Shown here: positions 1 through 11,803 of the stretch, one piece after another | Position numbering within the stretch: the first letter of the stretch is position 1 | Layout: each line of letters opens with the position of its first letter | Origin: Paramacrobiotus metropolitanus | Lineage: Eukaryota; Tardigrada; Eutardigrada; Parachela; Macrobiotidae | DNA: 64,000 nucleotides | Direction of reading: 5' to 3' | Assembly: GCF_019649055.1 (NCBI RefSeq) | Contig: NW_026570303.1 | Location: forward strand, 558,001-622,000 | Made by a program: the position numbers and the translations under genes | Notes under the pieces: generated by a model | Told to the model about the DNA's origin: nothing | What the model saw: only the letters and a program-made list of their open reading frames with translations | Databases searched by the model: none

Positions 1-2020
1 AAAGGTGACCACATTAGGAATATTTATATTTGCAATACGTAACTGCATAGTGATGTTTGAATGCGTAGTGATGTTTGGATGCGAAAACCACAGTATCCCA
101 CCGCATCCCACAGCATCTTTTACGTATCTTCATGTATCTTTCTTGTATCCTGCTGAATACAGGTTTAAGGGTCATAAGCAACTGCAGTATCCCAACGTAT
201 CTTTACGTATCCTTGCTGTATCCGTCGAGTAACCGGATAATATTCTTAGGCCTCCTAATGGAATACATCTGGAATGCATAGCGGATACTGCACAGATACG
301 GCGGGATACTGCAATGATTAAAAAAAGAAGAAAATTTAGAGGATACTGTGGAATACGGTGAGATACTGTGGATACAAGTAAAAACACATGCCCGGAAAAA
401 TTTAACGTATACTAAACGTGCCATAGGTGCCATGTTTGCTATAAACAGTATGATGGTTTTGAAACTGCGCTTCTCCACTCCCTTGCGGTTCTGTCGTCTG
501 GTAATGTCTTACGCTGTCCTTACCAAAGAAATCGTAATCGACCACCTATCTGGTGATATTTCTTCCCATCAATTTCCCATTTTTCTTCCCAGTTCGTCGA
601 ACAGATAGATGGGCTTGACACTCAGGGAGCCGCAGTCCACGGTATCGGCAGTTTCCCTTACTTCCTTTCTGATTAAGAGCTCGAAACTCTATAGCTGCAA
701 TCTACTATTAAGAACGGTGTCCACGTCCAACACTTTTCCACCTTTCAGTGAAGTACAGCGCGCTGCCTTGCTAGCATCTCCTTAGACTTCCAGTCAGATG
801 GGTATTAATTATTAAAGTCGTGTGAATGTCAGCATTTTCTGCCAATGCCAGCCTTTTTTGCCGTTTACTTTACCACTGGAATTCAACATCCGTAAATGTC
901 CTCAGTCCATGACTCCCTGCTAACCATGTGACCTATCGACACAAAGGAACACACTTGTTTTCAACTAGCCTTGTTTTCAACGGAAAAGAACGAACCGTTC
1001 CAATTTCTAAATGCAGTGTTCCAACAAAAATTTGGAATAATTCCTTTCCTGTTTTCGCAGTATTGGGGGACCGAGAAACTTCAGTTGCAGAAAAGAATCT
1101 GACAAGTTATAATGCTCAAACAAAGTCCAAATCCTTTGTCTATGCAAATTCCTGGCACTTTAAAGGAGCAAGCAAAAGCAGCGGCTGTGAGGTTTTTTAG
1201 GAAAACTTACTGTTAGCCATCTGCTTTTTTCCCTTCTCCTATCCTCCAGTTCGGTCGTTCCGCTTGGTCTATGAAATGGATTGCCATTATAGTAAAATCA
1301 AAATTCTCGAATCCTTGATCTTCTTCTGCCTTCTGCAGTTATAACCCAAGGGCTAAGTTTCCATTAACCATAAAAATGTACTGTGGCGCCCTGTTTGCCC
1401 TTACCCTTAAGAAAATTCTGTATTTGAAGATGTCTTATGTTATAGCCACACATGAGACAACACTGCAAGAACATTACTTACTTGAGCGACATTTTAACTG
1501 AAATGTTTAATGCTTTGTATTAATTTATTAATAATCTGACCACAAGCACTCATCGAAAAGCGGGAAATATGTGTTAAATATACCTTGAAACTGCTAGAGT
1601 TTAGTGTAATAACTTAAGGAAATGATATTCGAGTACCATATGTATCGAATTAAAAACCCTGGAGTCGTAGCTATTTTTAACGATTCACTGTTTCATTCTT
1701 TTACTCCAATTACGGGCACGAAATTTTCCGTATTACGGGACGAGCACCTATTTTGCTGACTAATTGTTGTTTCGGAGAAAACCGGTCGCGAATTTATCAA
1801 TATGGATACTCATTCTCCTATCGCTTCGGTGAATGCAGAAGAAATTAAACCAACGGATGGTTTTAATTGTGTTGTTTAACCGGATAATAAATTTACTGCC
1901 TTAAGCCTTAACCACAAACTGAGCTATATTCTAACTTTTTCTTGCGCAATAAAACTTTCTCACACCTGCGTTGAAGGGCGTTTTTTATAATACGAAATTT
2001 GACAGCCCATAACATTTCGA
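1..2020. other. Intergenic, no gene recognised
   Basis: No open reading frame here looks like a known protein. A 90-codon frame at 928-1200 has ordinary composition and no recognisable motif, so I do not call it. The left end holds an imperfect inverted repeat built of GTATC-type words, listed separately. The rest is AT-rich single-copy-looking DNA. Confidence 0.5.
89..370. repeat. Imperfect inverted repeat of GTATCC/GGATAC words
   Basis: The left arm is rich in GTATC words and the right arm in the complement GATAC. Positions 89-119 pair with 340-370 with about five mismatches in 31. Positions 181-212 pair with 283-315, also imperfectly. The centre lies near 240. This looks like a decayed foldback element. 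No flanking target duplication was identified. Confidence 0.6.
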
Positions 2021-2224
2021 ATGATTAACTCGGTCAAAATAATACTTGTATACGTACTCATAGGTACGGTGCACGCGTGGCAGTTATACTCTACATCCCT
2101 CGTTCAGGGGAAACTGCGAAGCGATACCCGCGATATTTGCAATATACTTACTATAATAAATAGCAGCACACTCCAGACACATCTGGTTCAGATCACGAAA
2201 GCAGTGCGCCGATCCGTTCGTTAA
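2021..2224 (+). CDS. Small ORF with signal-peptide-like N-terminus (hypothetical)
   Basis: A 67-codon ATG frame opens with a hydrophobic stretch (IILVYVLIGTVHA) that would suit a secretion signal. A polar remainder with no cysteine framework follows. It is not recognised as any family. It lies about 290 bp upstream of a decayed 7TM receptor and could be chance. No splice sites or homologue in the window support it. Confidence 0.2.
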   Translation: MINSVKIILVYVLIGTVHAWQLYSTSLVQGKLRSDTRDICNILTIINSSTLQTHLVQITKAVRRSVR

Positions 2225-2511
2225 ATCCCTTGCATGGCGACCTTATGCAGCTTGCAGCAGATTTGATCCAGATTACTGCTGCTTACATGAACTTGACTAC
2301 TGTGCCAAAGAACTGCAAAGATACTCGTATTAACAACCATAATTATTTCCGGCGTTTCAAAGAACGGCTTCCCATTTCAGAAACATTACGACAACGCGGC
2401 CGGCACACTCGCACAGTAGTCACCGAGTAGTGTTTTGTGCACGCTCAGTTTGGCCGTCTCTACGTCTGGAGTAGTCTAACGTCTCATCGTCAGCTTAATC
2501 TCTACGGGAAA

Positions 2512-3321
2512 ATGATCAACAAAACTTCCAACACGTCGAATGTGTCGAACGGCTCTTTGCCACTGCCTGAAACGCTATCTGCATTAGAAATGCATATCTG
2601 GATTGGAGTACAGTTTGGCATAGGTAGTTTGGCTGCTGTTCTGATGGTTGTGTTCTTAGTAATAATGTACCGTTTGAAGAAATGGAAAAGCGGCTCTGGC
2701 GTACTGATTCTGCATTCTGTCGCCACAGACTTTATATTCTGCGTTGTTAGCACGCCCACCATCACACTGCTAGTCTACTTAACGCAGATGCGCGTCACAG
2801 TTACCTACTACTGTTCGCCGGTATATTTCTTCCTTGCTGGTCAACGTCGGTATAAGCAACTGGACGTGGGCGGCACTCGCACTCAACCACTTCATCGCTA
2901 TAATTCTGCCTCATCATTATGCTGCATTCTCTTCTCGATGGGTATCGTTTGCTGCGCTCCTCTTTACATGGGTCATATCCATCGTTATAGTGCTTCCGAC
3001 GGCCAACGTTGTCCCGGGTTTAGTTTATGGGAAACACCCAACAATCGGCCATTGTGGAAGGGTTTTGGGGAAGGGAATTATTAGTGATTTGATGGTGGTC
3101 TTCGGGAGTTACATTCCTGTTGCCGTTTCGGGTTGTACATACGGAATTTTGAACGACATACGGAGTACAGAACTGCACTGAAAAAAGACATTGAAAAATG
3201 CATGGCTCTTTTAAAAAAGAGAACGGTTAAAGGAAACGATGGCAGCCCATTGCGAAGGATGACCGCCATTGACAAACACTGGAAAACACACACTTATCTG
3301 TACAGTGTTTTTGTACTGTAG
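2512..3321 (+). pseudogene. Rhodopsin-like 7TM receptor copy 1, truncated and frameshifted
   Basis: This is the most divergent of five related receptor copies. An N-glycosylation-rich N-terminus (NKT, NTS, NVS, NGS) precedes TM1 (about 2590-2670), an intracellular SGSG motif and TM2. Near 2832 one extra base shifts the frame. The reading resumes with the family TM3 signature NWTWAALALNHFIAI, which replaces the usual DRY region, followed by TM4 and part of TM5. The C-terminal frame (3133-3321) is highly charged and no TM6 or TM7 is visible. The family normally ends TM7 with AYAANP. A receptor of this type would act at the plasma membrane through G proteins, but the ligand is unknown. This copy is very probably dead. 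Confidence 0.7.
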
Positions 3322-4547
3322 ATTAAACGTTTACTTAAAAGTATACCATTACTCATTCTGATTTCCGAGTAAGCATTCATAAAAGGTACTAAGTAGCAGT
3401 ACATCACTCAGGCAATATTAATAATAACTATTATAATAAATATTAATAATCGTATTTCACTCTGTATGTCAACGCCGAGTAAGAACAAACAAAACTGCTC
3501 ATCATTATGAAATTATCCATCAGCAAATCTTTACGTTTCATTATAAAAGCAGGAGCCACCCTGTAATATAACTACAGAAGGGGAATAATCATCGGTTAAC
3601 GACTGCTATATCTCTGGCTTCTTAATTTTCCAACCAACCACAACAGTTTGATTCGAGGATCAGGTTGTTCCCAATGCTGCGACGATTCTTTAATCCTTTT
3701 CTAACCCTGATCACTAACAATTACATACCGGTACCTTGGATTTGCACAGTGCGGTCAGCTGTACTCCTATTATTTGGAGCTATGGCAAGTCAAAACTGAA
3801 AAACTTCGGTATTTGAAATTTAAATTTTTCATTTTTTGAAAGATCTTACGAGATCAGAATTTCCAAATAAATATCACTACGCCTAGCAAGCTTATTTAAA
3901 GGCAGTAACTGATACGGATAGTCTGATACTCGTACATTCGGACTATGTGCAAGCTGTGCAGTATTTAATGAATTACCAACAGATGAAAGAATATTCATGT
4001 AAGTACAGGCAGCATTGTAGCTGGTTTTTTTATAAATTATATTCTATGACACCAGCGCATACAGGTAGGCGATACTTCTTTTGTGATTAGCGATAACCGT
4101 GTCACGTTTGTATCCCGGTCGTTGAATATAAGCAAAGTCCGGAACTTAATCCACAAGATATCGGATCTCAAGTTCTCAACTAAAGAGATCTGCTACGGTT
4201 CTGCCCAACCGAATCAGACTGAAACACTCTCCAGACTCTGCCAAGGATTCAAAGTCGTTCTTAAGCGGGTTTTCACGGTAAGCTTGAGGGCTTCAAAGAA
4301 ACAAAAACAGCACACAAAAAATTATTTACGAGTTCCTCCTCCTATTTGTAATTACTTTGTGTGAATGGCTATTATGGCTTTGTCAAGTTATTAACAGCAT
4401 TACCCTTCGGCATAGTTCAGATATTTTTACCGGTGAAAAACTTTATGATTATGGGCAGATAAACAATGATAAGAAAAATATGAATTCAGATTATACAAAC
4501 ATTTCCAAAGTCTGCCCTACATGCTGTATGTTTGGTTATGAAGATAA
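3322..4547. other. Intergenic, no gene recognised
   Basis: AT-rich DNA lying between the tail-less receptor relic and the 3' end of the convergent SLC22 gene. The short frames at 4083-4364 and 4357-4551 lack ATG starts or recognisable motifs. I see no RNA gene or mobile element. Confidence 0.5.
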
Positions 4548-6331
4548 TTAAGACAACAGGGTAGCGTGTTCAGGAGAAGGCACAGGGTTGGCACTCTCCG
4601 GACTTTCATGAGGCGAGGACTGGCGGCAGCATAATTTAACCGTTTCCCTCCAAGCAGTGTGTTTTCCGAACTCCTCCCCTTCCTGCAAGGTATCCGGCAG
4701 CTTCACATTGGCGGTCTCCGGCAGCCGCAAAATAACCGCCCCTCCCGCCAGCGCCAACACTCCGAATAACAACAGCGGACCCATCTGGTTCTGTTGTCCC
4801 CAGTAGCTAATTGCAGGACTAATGCACAAACCAATCGCCGACACCGTCTGAGTCAGCGTCGCACCCTCGCCGCGCACTACTGTTGGGATCAATTCCGAGA
4901 CCATCAGGTCCACTATGAAGAAGGACAAGTTGATGCAGAATTTTGCACCCAACACCAGCACCATCATGGGAGTATGGTTCACGAAGGTGACAGTGACAGC
5001 CGCTAGCAAGCTCAACATTCCACCAATGCACATTGTGGACATAATAGTCATCTTGCGACCGAAGCGATCCAGTGTGAAGTACAGTATAAAATACGAGGGA
5101 ACCTCTACAATGGAGCTCCAAAGGAAGCTCATGTGTTCGTTGTCCCCCAGCTGCGGAACGAAAAAATTCAGGCCATTATAAACGAGGTTGTTGCTGAATG
5201 AATTGAATATCATGAGAATGGTTTTCATGCGGAGGTTCGGAGTACGGAATAGATCGAGCGGACTGTAGCGGACTACCTTATCAGCATCCAATGATGCGGC
5301 TTTGCGTTCGGTTTCATATGCACCCCGCCATACGTTGATCTGCTCTTCGGTCAATTGTTTACGGTTCCATCGTGCGACTTGCTTGACAATGGTCACCATA
5401 TCCTCAAACCGGCCTTGTGACATCAGCCACCGAGGAGATTCCGGCAGCAACCACCACCAAAAGATTAAAAACGAAAATGACAGTGTCACCGTCAGCTGTA
5501 AGGTCACCCCGTCTCGGATGAAATAAGCAATCCCACCAAGCGACAGCACACCCAGCGTATAGATCAGCGACATGGTAATTCCAACCGGCGCGCGTCGACT
5601 CGGTCCGATCAGCTCCAGCCCCATGATCAACGGGAAGATCCACACCGGAATGGTGGTCAACCCGTTAACGAAGCGGATGACGCAGAAAACCAGGAAGTTT
5701 GGCGCGAAGGCGGTGGCCACTCCGCTCGCTAGCTGCAGCGTGATGGCGATGTAGTACGCAGTTTTCCGCCCGAACCGATCTCCGATGTACCCGAGTAGCA
5801 ACGAGCCACAAAGACTGCCGAAGGTGTGCACCGAGAGCGATAATGTAGGGAGGTAGGCATGCGAGCAGACAAGATCCCATTCAGTAACGGTAGATGACAA
5901 GTACACCGAGCGGTCGTAGTCCCACCCATACTTACACCCGGTAACTGGAGTGGTGTTAGACGGCGTGAATGACTGCAGCAGTGATTCGTTGCTGTAATCC
6001 AGGTCGTACATTTGACACTGGCTGTTGCTCGATACTAAACGGGGAATAAAGATGGAAGTATTCTGTTGCGTGGCGTTGACTGGAATGCGGCAGGAATGAG
6101 CAGGCGTTGCCACTAGGAACAACTGACAAACGACATCTCAAGTTTAGCAAAACATTACAATTGCTGTTTTAGCGTATTTACTATTGAAATAAAGCAAGAA
6201 TAAATGGATGTTACCTGGGAAAAGCTGTGCATTCCACCGGGTATACATGCTGGTATGATGATGAAGACCAGCAACAATATCTGATAGCGCCCAAATTCTC
6301 CCACTTCATGTAGGATAATATCAAAGTCCAT
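4548..6331 (-). CDS. SLC22-family organic ion transporter (two exons, 563 aa)
   Basis: A major-facilitator transporter of the organic cation/anion (SLC22) family, moving small organic ions across the plasma membrane. Exon 1 is 6215-6331 (ATG at 6331) and exon 2 is 4548-6122. They are joined across a 92-bp GT-AG intron in phase 0, giving FSQ-LFLV. Signatures include the large TM1-TM2 extracellular loop with an HSCRIP cysteine motif and N-glycosylation sites, GYIGDRFGRK after TM2 (the MFS motif), and PESPRWLMSQGR after TM6, which is diagnostic of SLC22. A second half-motif, LDRFGRKMTI, follows TM8. Length is normal for the family. The frame is intact, so the gene looks functional. The substrate cannot be told from the sequence. 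Confidence 0.93.
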
Positions 6332-7088
6332 TTTCAATGCTTTCTATGTAGTAGGCTGGTCTTTTTTTATTCCTTGCGTGTTTTTCACCCATTACAGTTC
6401 ACCAGAAATTTAACCTTCGTACAGATAATTACAGCAAATTAGCTAATGTAAGGCACACACTTTACAAAATTTGGCTTCACGTGCTGGGCACGTACCGAGA
6501 GCAATAACCGTTAACGTTGCACTGTTGTCAGTTAAAAAGAAAAAAGCAAAAACAAGGACCATTAATTTCACCTGTCAAAAAGTGATTATTGTACCACCCA
6601 ACGGCAGCGAGACCCGTGAGTTAATTAGTACTCTGTAGTACAAGTACCTTTACTGCGCATATATGCTGCCAATACCATGAATTATTTTTTGAAAAGTTGC
6701 TTTGCTGATATTACGTTTATTTTTTTAAGAATGCAGTGTAAACAGTGTGCGATGCCAAAATATCGTAAACGTGTTGCAAGCTGTTTTTTAGGTGTAGCAC
6801 GGACACCTTAATGCAGTGATATAAAGCTTAGCCTGAAGTAAAAGCTATTAATTTTCATTTTTTGCAAGACCTGACAAAATTTTTTGACACAGTGACACGC
6901 ATGCAGCGGCGCATGGCCAGCATACGCTAAACTTCGAAATTATTAATCATGCAGTTATTTAGCTTATTTTGCAGATATGTATGTTCGAATACTCGAAGCA
7001 CGAATGCTGCATAATTCACTGAACTCGTACAACTTTTCGTGGTTTAAAATTGCAATAAAGTGACACCCGTATTATACCATAACTACAG

Positions 7089-7137
7089 GCATAATATTAC
7101 TTAACTTGGTTAACTACATAGTTTAGTAATATTATGC
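7089..7137. repeat. Hairpin element with GCATAATATTAC ends
   Basis: The sequence opens with gcataatattac and closes with gtaatattatgc, an inverted repeat around a 25-base centre. The same terminal sequence recurs as a tighter hairpin at 56999-57031 in a merlin intron, suggesting a tiny dispersed foldback family. Confidence 0.6.
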
Positions 7138-7171
7138 TAAAAATGATCATTCCTCAACTAAAGATGAATAT

Positions 7172-7276
7172 ACTACAAGATGTACATCAGTCAGTCTCTA
7201 ATAATAATTAAGTATTTAGCATATTACTCGCGTATATTAACGTTGCGTAAAAAATATTTACAGGATGTACATCTTG
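7172..7276. repeat. 14-bp inverted repeat, ~90 bp apart
   Basis: acaagatgtacatc near 7172 is the reverse complement of gatgtacatcttgt near 7263. Each arm contains the palindrome agatgtacatct or part of it. Function is unknown. Confidence 0.5.
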
Positions 7277-7789
7277 TACAGACACCTATGTTGTAATAGC
7301 ATTTAACTACAGCTGATTATTGTTCTTCCATTAAATCACCGAAACTGGTGACTGCTGGTCAATTAATTATCATTTTTTAATGCACTGTGGTGCGTGTCCA
7401 TAACACTGCAAAATTGCTTGTGTAAACGTATCGGTACAGTTAGCAAATCAGCCGTTAAAACAAAATACAGAATCCTGAATTTTTCGTGCTTTTGCTGTTT
7501 TTTGAGTGAGACCATAATTATGAGTTTTGCCGTTTTCTTTTACGCCTGGGTAAACTGCCTTTCCTCATGAACTGCTACGTGCAGCATTCGCATGCGTATT
7601 GATTTCGCGACCGGAGCGATGTTCTACGTTTCAGATGTTTGTTCCTAATTATTGTTTTTAGTTGATCACTTATAAACAAGCGTCAGATAGTATGGACAAC
7701 CGAATCACATTTCCTTCCATAATAAGATTTCTTTCCTTCCTCGGTTCTATTCGAAAAAAAGCGCCCATGCCTTTTCATCCAAAAGATGT

Positions 7790-7955
7790 CCTTTGGATGG
7801 GTGTTTCTTGAGTTTCAAAAAGCCATAATATACTTGTAGTTCCGTAGACCATATATTTTAGACGTGAAAATGCCTTTGGATGGGTGTTTCTTGAGTTTCA
7901 AAAAGCCATAATATACTTGTAGTTCCGTAGACCATATATTTTAGACGTGAAAATG
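7790..7955. repeat. Perfect 83-bp tandem duplication
   Basis: The unit starting cctttggatgggtgtttctt and ending gacgtgaaaatg occurs at 7790-7872 and again, without a visible change, at 7873-7955. Identity implies a very recent duplication, or an assembly artefact. Confidence 0.9.
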
Positions 7956-8474
7956 TACATAAAAAGGGGCTCCATAAGTATATACTGAAACATGCCGTTC
8001 TAAAGACGGCGTGTTGTGCTCCGACGATGTCCAAAGCACGTCAAAAAATTTCTTGCCGTAGAACCGGATTCTATTTCCGGAACATTGTTCTGTATACTAA
8101 ACTACGGTAGCTGCACCTTCGGTTGAGCGGCGTAAACAAGGTTGTCGAATTACTGTGTTCGACATTTATAGTGCGAATGTTCTAGATTATTCTTCCATTT
8201 CCTTTGAAATACAAATCTACTGTATAAATTAGTAAATATTGGACTATCATCGAGTCGTATCCCAGATCACTTGCATTTGGTCCGTAGTGATTTTGCTTTG
8301 CATTATAAAATAAAGGTCATTGCAGACATACCGTTAAGCATAAGATTACTCTACAGTGATACAAACTCAATAATGTTGCACATTTTCGGTTAAGTTGTAG
8401 ATGTCTTTGTATGACCTTTACGAAAGTGCATTATTTTAACGAGATAACTACTTGAAGTTACGCTTCTCTAAAAC

Positions 8475-9552
8475 ATGATGTCGAACATTTCGAATATTTC
8501 GGTGGCGATTCCGCGTTTAGTTGCAGCAATCGTTTCACCAACCGAGCAGACCGCCTGGATTACCATTCAGTTCTTAATCGGCTGCGTCGGGGCTGTGCTC
8601 ATTGTCTTATGTGATCGCAATGTACCGACTGCGCAAATTATGGAACGGTTCCGGATACTGGTAGCCCATACTTTAACACTAGATTTTGTTTTCTGTGTAG
8701 CGATCATGCCGTTAACCAGCATTCCCATATTCCTAACGCAAAGTCAAACAAAATTCCCATACGCATGTGCAGTGGTTGATGTTGTCACACTGCTTATCAT
8801 CGTCGACGCCAACTGGACGGCAGTGGCGTTGTCAATCAACCGCTTTGTCGCCATTGTCCTGCACCATTATTATACAAAATTCTAGACTCCCCGGATTTCA
8901 CTTTTGGTATTGCTCTGTGTTTGGGCCGTGGCTTTTTCAATAAGTTTACCAATGATGGACGTCATGCCGGAATGAGTGCACGGAATGCTGCCATCCGGCA
9001 ACTGCGGATTGTTGCGTATCCATATTCGACCGTCAGCATTTTACCAATTTTTGGCACATATCTTCCGGAAGCCGTCTTGGGCATTGTCTACAGTACTATT
9101 TTCCTGTTTCTATTATTTCGACGAAAAAGATTGCATCTGGATGATGAGGAGATTTATAACCGCCAGCAGGCGACATTACAGCGACGACTTGGTATTGTCA
9201 GAACACTATGCATTTCCTTTGTGTGGTACAGCGCATTTGCACACTCCCGCCACCAATTCTGATGACACATTTTCCAGGACGGGAGATAAAGATGCTGTAT
9301 TCAAAAACAGCCCGGCTGCTGGCTTACGCTGCAAATCCCGTACGTTGGCCCCTCCCTATAATTATAGTCAATATTGCGCAGTTTCTACCAAGTGCGATGA
9401 AACAAATTGTCGATTCTAGGTACACATGTATTTTTCTTCTTGGTGGGAGCAGAATACAGACAGCCGTAAGACAAGATTTCCTTAATTTGTTTGCGTACAT
9501 CCGGAAGAATCGAGCACCGAAGGTGCATTCTCAGCACAGCCATACGAAATGA
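8475..9552 (+). pseudogene. Rhodopsin-like 7TM receptor copy 2, multiple frameshifts and a stop
   Basis: The ATG at 8475 opens a frame with N-glycosylation sites (NIS, NIS) and TM1. The TM1-TM2 loop is read out of frame between two nearby compensating indels (about 8610-8657). TM2 and the TM3 signature NWTAVALSINRFVAI are intact. A TAG at 8883 stops the frame at the start of the second intracellular loop. Later frames carry TM4 (to 8972), TM5 (9040-9110), the cytoplasmic loop with QQATLQRRLGI, TM6 with TLPPPILM, and AYAANP of TM7 (about 9350). A separable C-terminal tail resembles the second exon of copy 5. At least four frame changes plus the stop make it a relic. Its 3' flank is shared with copy 3, so the two arose by segmental duplication. 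Confidence 0.8.
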
Positions 9553-10120
9553 CGATTAATGCATCTCACACCATAACCATAACTTGATTTGCTTCTATAA
9601 CTATATGCTGTATACGAGTAGTGACAACCAGTTAGTGGTACATAAATAGTTTCATGTTTTAGCAGGGGGCCGTTACAGGATTGTGAGTATTGTGAATTCA
9701 CCCTTAGCGTCACCGAATCTTGCGAGAAACATTTGATAAGGTGTGAAGCAAACGTATGGCAAATGATACTGCTACCGTTCGTGGTATGAATAATATGATA
9801 CCACCAGACAGTACTGCATGATAACAACATTCACAGCCCAGATTCTTAACAGCCCAGATTCCAAGATTCAGACAAGGATGTCAACATCAATGAGAAATCA
9901 ACTCTGGTGGAATTAGCGTACTGAGGCATATGCGTACCTTTAGTATGACGACGAATATACACAACTCATATTATAATTACTGTACACTATCACATAAGTA
10001 TTCTAAACTACAGTTTGCATGTTCAGTTAAACATGGCGGTACGTACTGTACGAGACACGCCTGCTTCCGGGTACGTCACGACAAGGCAAGCCAAGCAAAC
10101 TTCCTAGTATTCTCCCGATG
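9553..10120. other. Duplicated 3' flank of receptor copy 2
   Basis: This stretch aligns with the 3' flank of receptor copy 3 (about 16880-17470). It includes a conserved hairpin (9781-9804) and the stretch around 10000-10100 that matches 17355-17470. It is non-coding and marks the right part of a ~1.9-kb segmental duplication. The duplication ends about where the coiled-coil protein relic begins. Confidence 0.65.
9781..9804. repeat. Hairpin conserved in both receptor 3' flanks
   Basis: gtggtat and ataccac form a stem around gaataatatg. The sister flank at 17086-17112 keeps and lengthens the stem (gtggtatga/tcataccac), although neighbouring bases have diverged. Confidence 0.55.
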
Positions 10121-11129
10121 ACGTCCTCCGTTCTTCGACTCAGTTCGACCTACCCATACCGGAAGGACGGCGCGTGGAAGACAAATGGACTCCCATGGGC
10201 AGTACACCGCCGACTATGGTACCCGGGCGTATTAAGTGCCGCACGCCACAACACTGCACCATGATCGCCGATTCCCTGAAAGATCAAGCTGAGGAGTTTG
10301 CTCGACCTTTGGTGTTGTCTTTCAGTTTCAGCCGCCCGAAACGCGTAGTCTTTGCCAATATTGATTTTAGGACGCACTGTGTTCTACCATATTCACTGCC
10401 ATCTGCGGCGCCATTGGTGATGCGTACGTCTATGAACAGGATCTTAAGGAAATTGCACGAGATATTGTCACAATTATGTGTTGTGTCGAATTTACGGAAC
10501 GAACACTTGTGGATGGGCTAGTCGAACGGGTTTTCGGCTTCCTGATGTTTAATAAAACAGGCGCGGATAAGTTCACCGAAGGCATGGTGATGGGGACCAA
10601 CAAGACTTCGCCAGACGAACAACTGCAACCGGACAACAAAGCCGAAGGAATACAAAGCATCGTCGGCAATGGATCTGAGGGCGAAGATTGTGCCTGCTCG
10701 GTTCATCAGATCGCCAGAACGTCCACCTTGTATTACTGGAGTGTATATGACTATCATCACATCTGAAATGGAGAAGAATCTTGCCGGCTAGAGTTATTCA
10801 GAATCATTGGCGTATCAATTCAGTAAGGCAACGCTTTTCCTGCATGCCCAGATGGAAAGCGTGAACCACCGGGTCACTGAAGTGAAGAAGGCAGCGAAAG
10901 TGTGGATAATCTGCGGGTCAAAGCGGAAAAGCAGGGAACGTCGTCTTCTCGATACATCAGCTCGGAAGTAAATATTTCAGCTGAAACAATTAGGGAGCCC
11001 GAACCGAAATTGTCAAGTCTTGAATATATGATGGACAGTCCGGACACGAAGCGGTGCAAGCCAGTGCACACTGAAAACGAATTCATGGTGAACCTCGCAA
11101 CAAAATCGGCATGGGTGCTGACTGTGTGA
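10121..11129 (+). pseudogene. 5'-truncated relic of the coiled-coil protein at 26-27.5 kb
   Basis: This paralogue matches the downstream three quarters of the 26091-27477 gene, starting at the part encoding VEDKWTPMGS. Shared landmarks are HCTM-ADS, the EQDLKEIARDIV segment, LVDGLVERVFGFLM-NKTG, the SPDEQ-QPDNKAEG linker, the HAQMESVNHRVTEV heptads (about 10845-10885) and the C-terminal LSSLEYMMDSPDTKRC. The frame changes near 10375, again after 10760 and near 10900. The 5' part is missing, replaced by the receptor-2 flank duplication. The family is not recognised. The relic sits between receptor 2 and cathepsin copy A, mirroring the order in the second unit. Confidence 0.7.
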
Positions 11130-11310
11130 ACCGATAATTATTGCATTGATATTATACATTTTAGTAGTACAAAGTATTGCTTAATAGGCGATTAAAACTA
11201 AATGTTAAAGTTTTTGAAATGAAAGAACCGTGAGTTCGGAGAAGCCATGAAATCAGTCATTCATGTTTTCTTTCGCGGTTACCTTTCCGGAAAGCATCTG
11301 CACTGTTAGA

Positions 11311-11519
11311 ATTTGCGGATCGTACTTAGCAGAAAGTTCTTCATACTTAGCCGAAAACTATTTAGCAGATAACTCTGCGAAGTTCTTCATACACAGCAGA
11401 AAACTACTTAGCAGAAAACTGCTTAGCAGAAAGTTGTCCATACTTTATATTTAGGAGAAAACTACTTAGGAGAAAGTTCTTCATACTTCACACTTAGCAG
11501 AAAACTACTTAGCAAAAAA
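11311..11519. repeat. Degenerate minisatellite, cttagcagaaaacta unit
   Basis: About ten imperfect copies of a ~15-bp unit (cttagcagaaaacta, with variants) are grouped into longer blocks that end agttcttcata. Flanks on both sides align with the region upstream of cathepsin copy B (about 33370-33600). The repeat is absent there, so it expanded only in this copy. Confidence 0.75.
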
Positions 11520-11702
11520 CCAAGGATGAAAACGTGTCAGTTAAAGTACCCACAAAACCGCATGGCGAAGCCAAGTGGCTAGACATTTTCAGCATTCTGC
11601 TTAAGTGCACGTGAGATTTTTGCTGATATTCCAAATAAACCCTGGAATTTCTTGCCCACACAGCGTTTTATGTACCACCACAAACAAAGAGCTGAAATTC
11701 CG

Positions 11703-11720
11703 TTTATTTATATAAATAAA
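11703..11720 (+). promoter_or_regulatory. Conserved TATA-type element upstream of cathepsin A
   Basis: tttatttatataaataaa lies 84 bp before the ATG. The same element occurs at 33666-33683 before cathepsin B, within otherwise diverging flank. It is a plausible core promoter. Confidence 0.5.
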
Positions 11721-11803
11721 CCGTTCTATGTATTCTCGAACTCGTATTGGTACCCACTTTGGTCACAAATATAGTGTGAAATTATTAACTTTGTGCATGC
11801 AGA

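Larger units (their letters stand above)
6332..8474. other. Intergenic with short repeats
   Basis: A 2.1-kb AT-rich stretch between the SLC22 start and receptor copy 2. It presumably contains the SLC22 promoter. It holds a small hairpin (7089-7137), a second inverted repeat (7172-7276) and a perfect 83-bp tandem duplication (7790-7955), each listed separately. No coding region was recognised. Confidence 0.5.

Noticed and set aside
928-1200. 90-codon frame in the left intergenic region
   Set aside because: No motif, no signal peptide and no paralogue in the window; expected by chance in this sequence.
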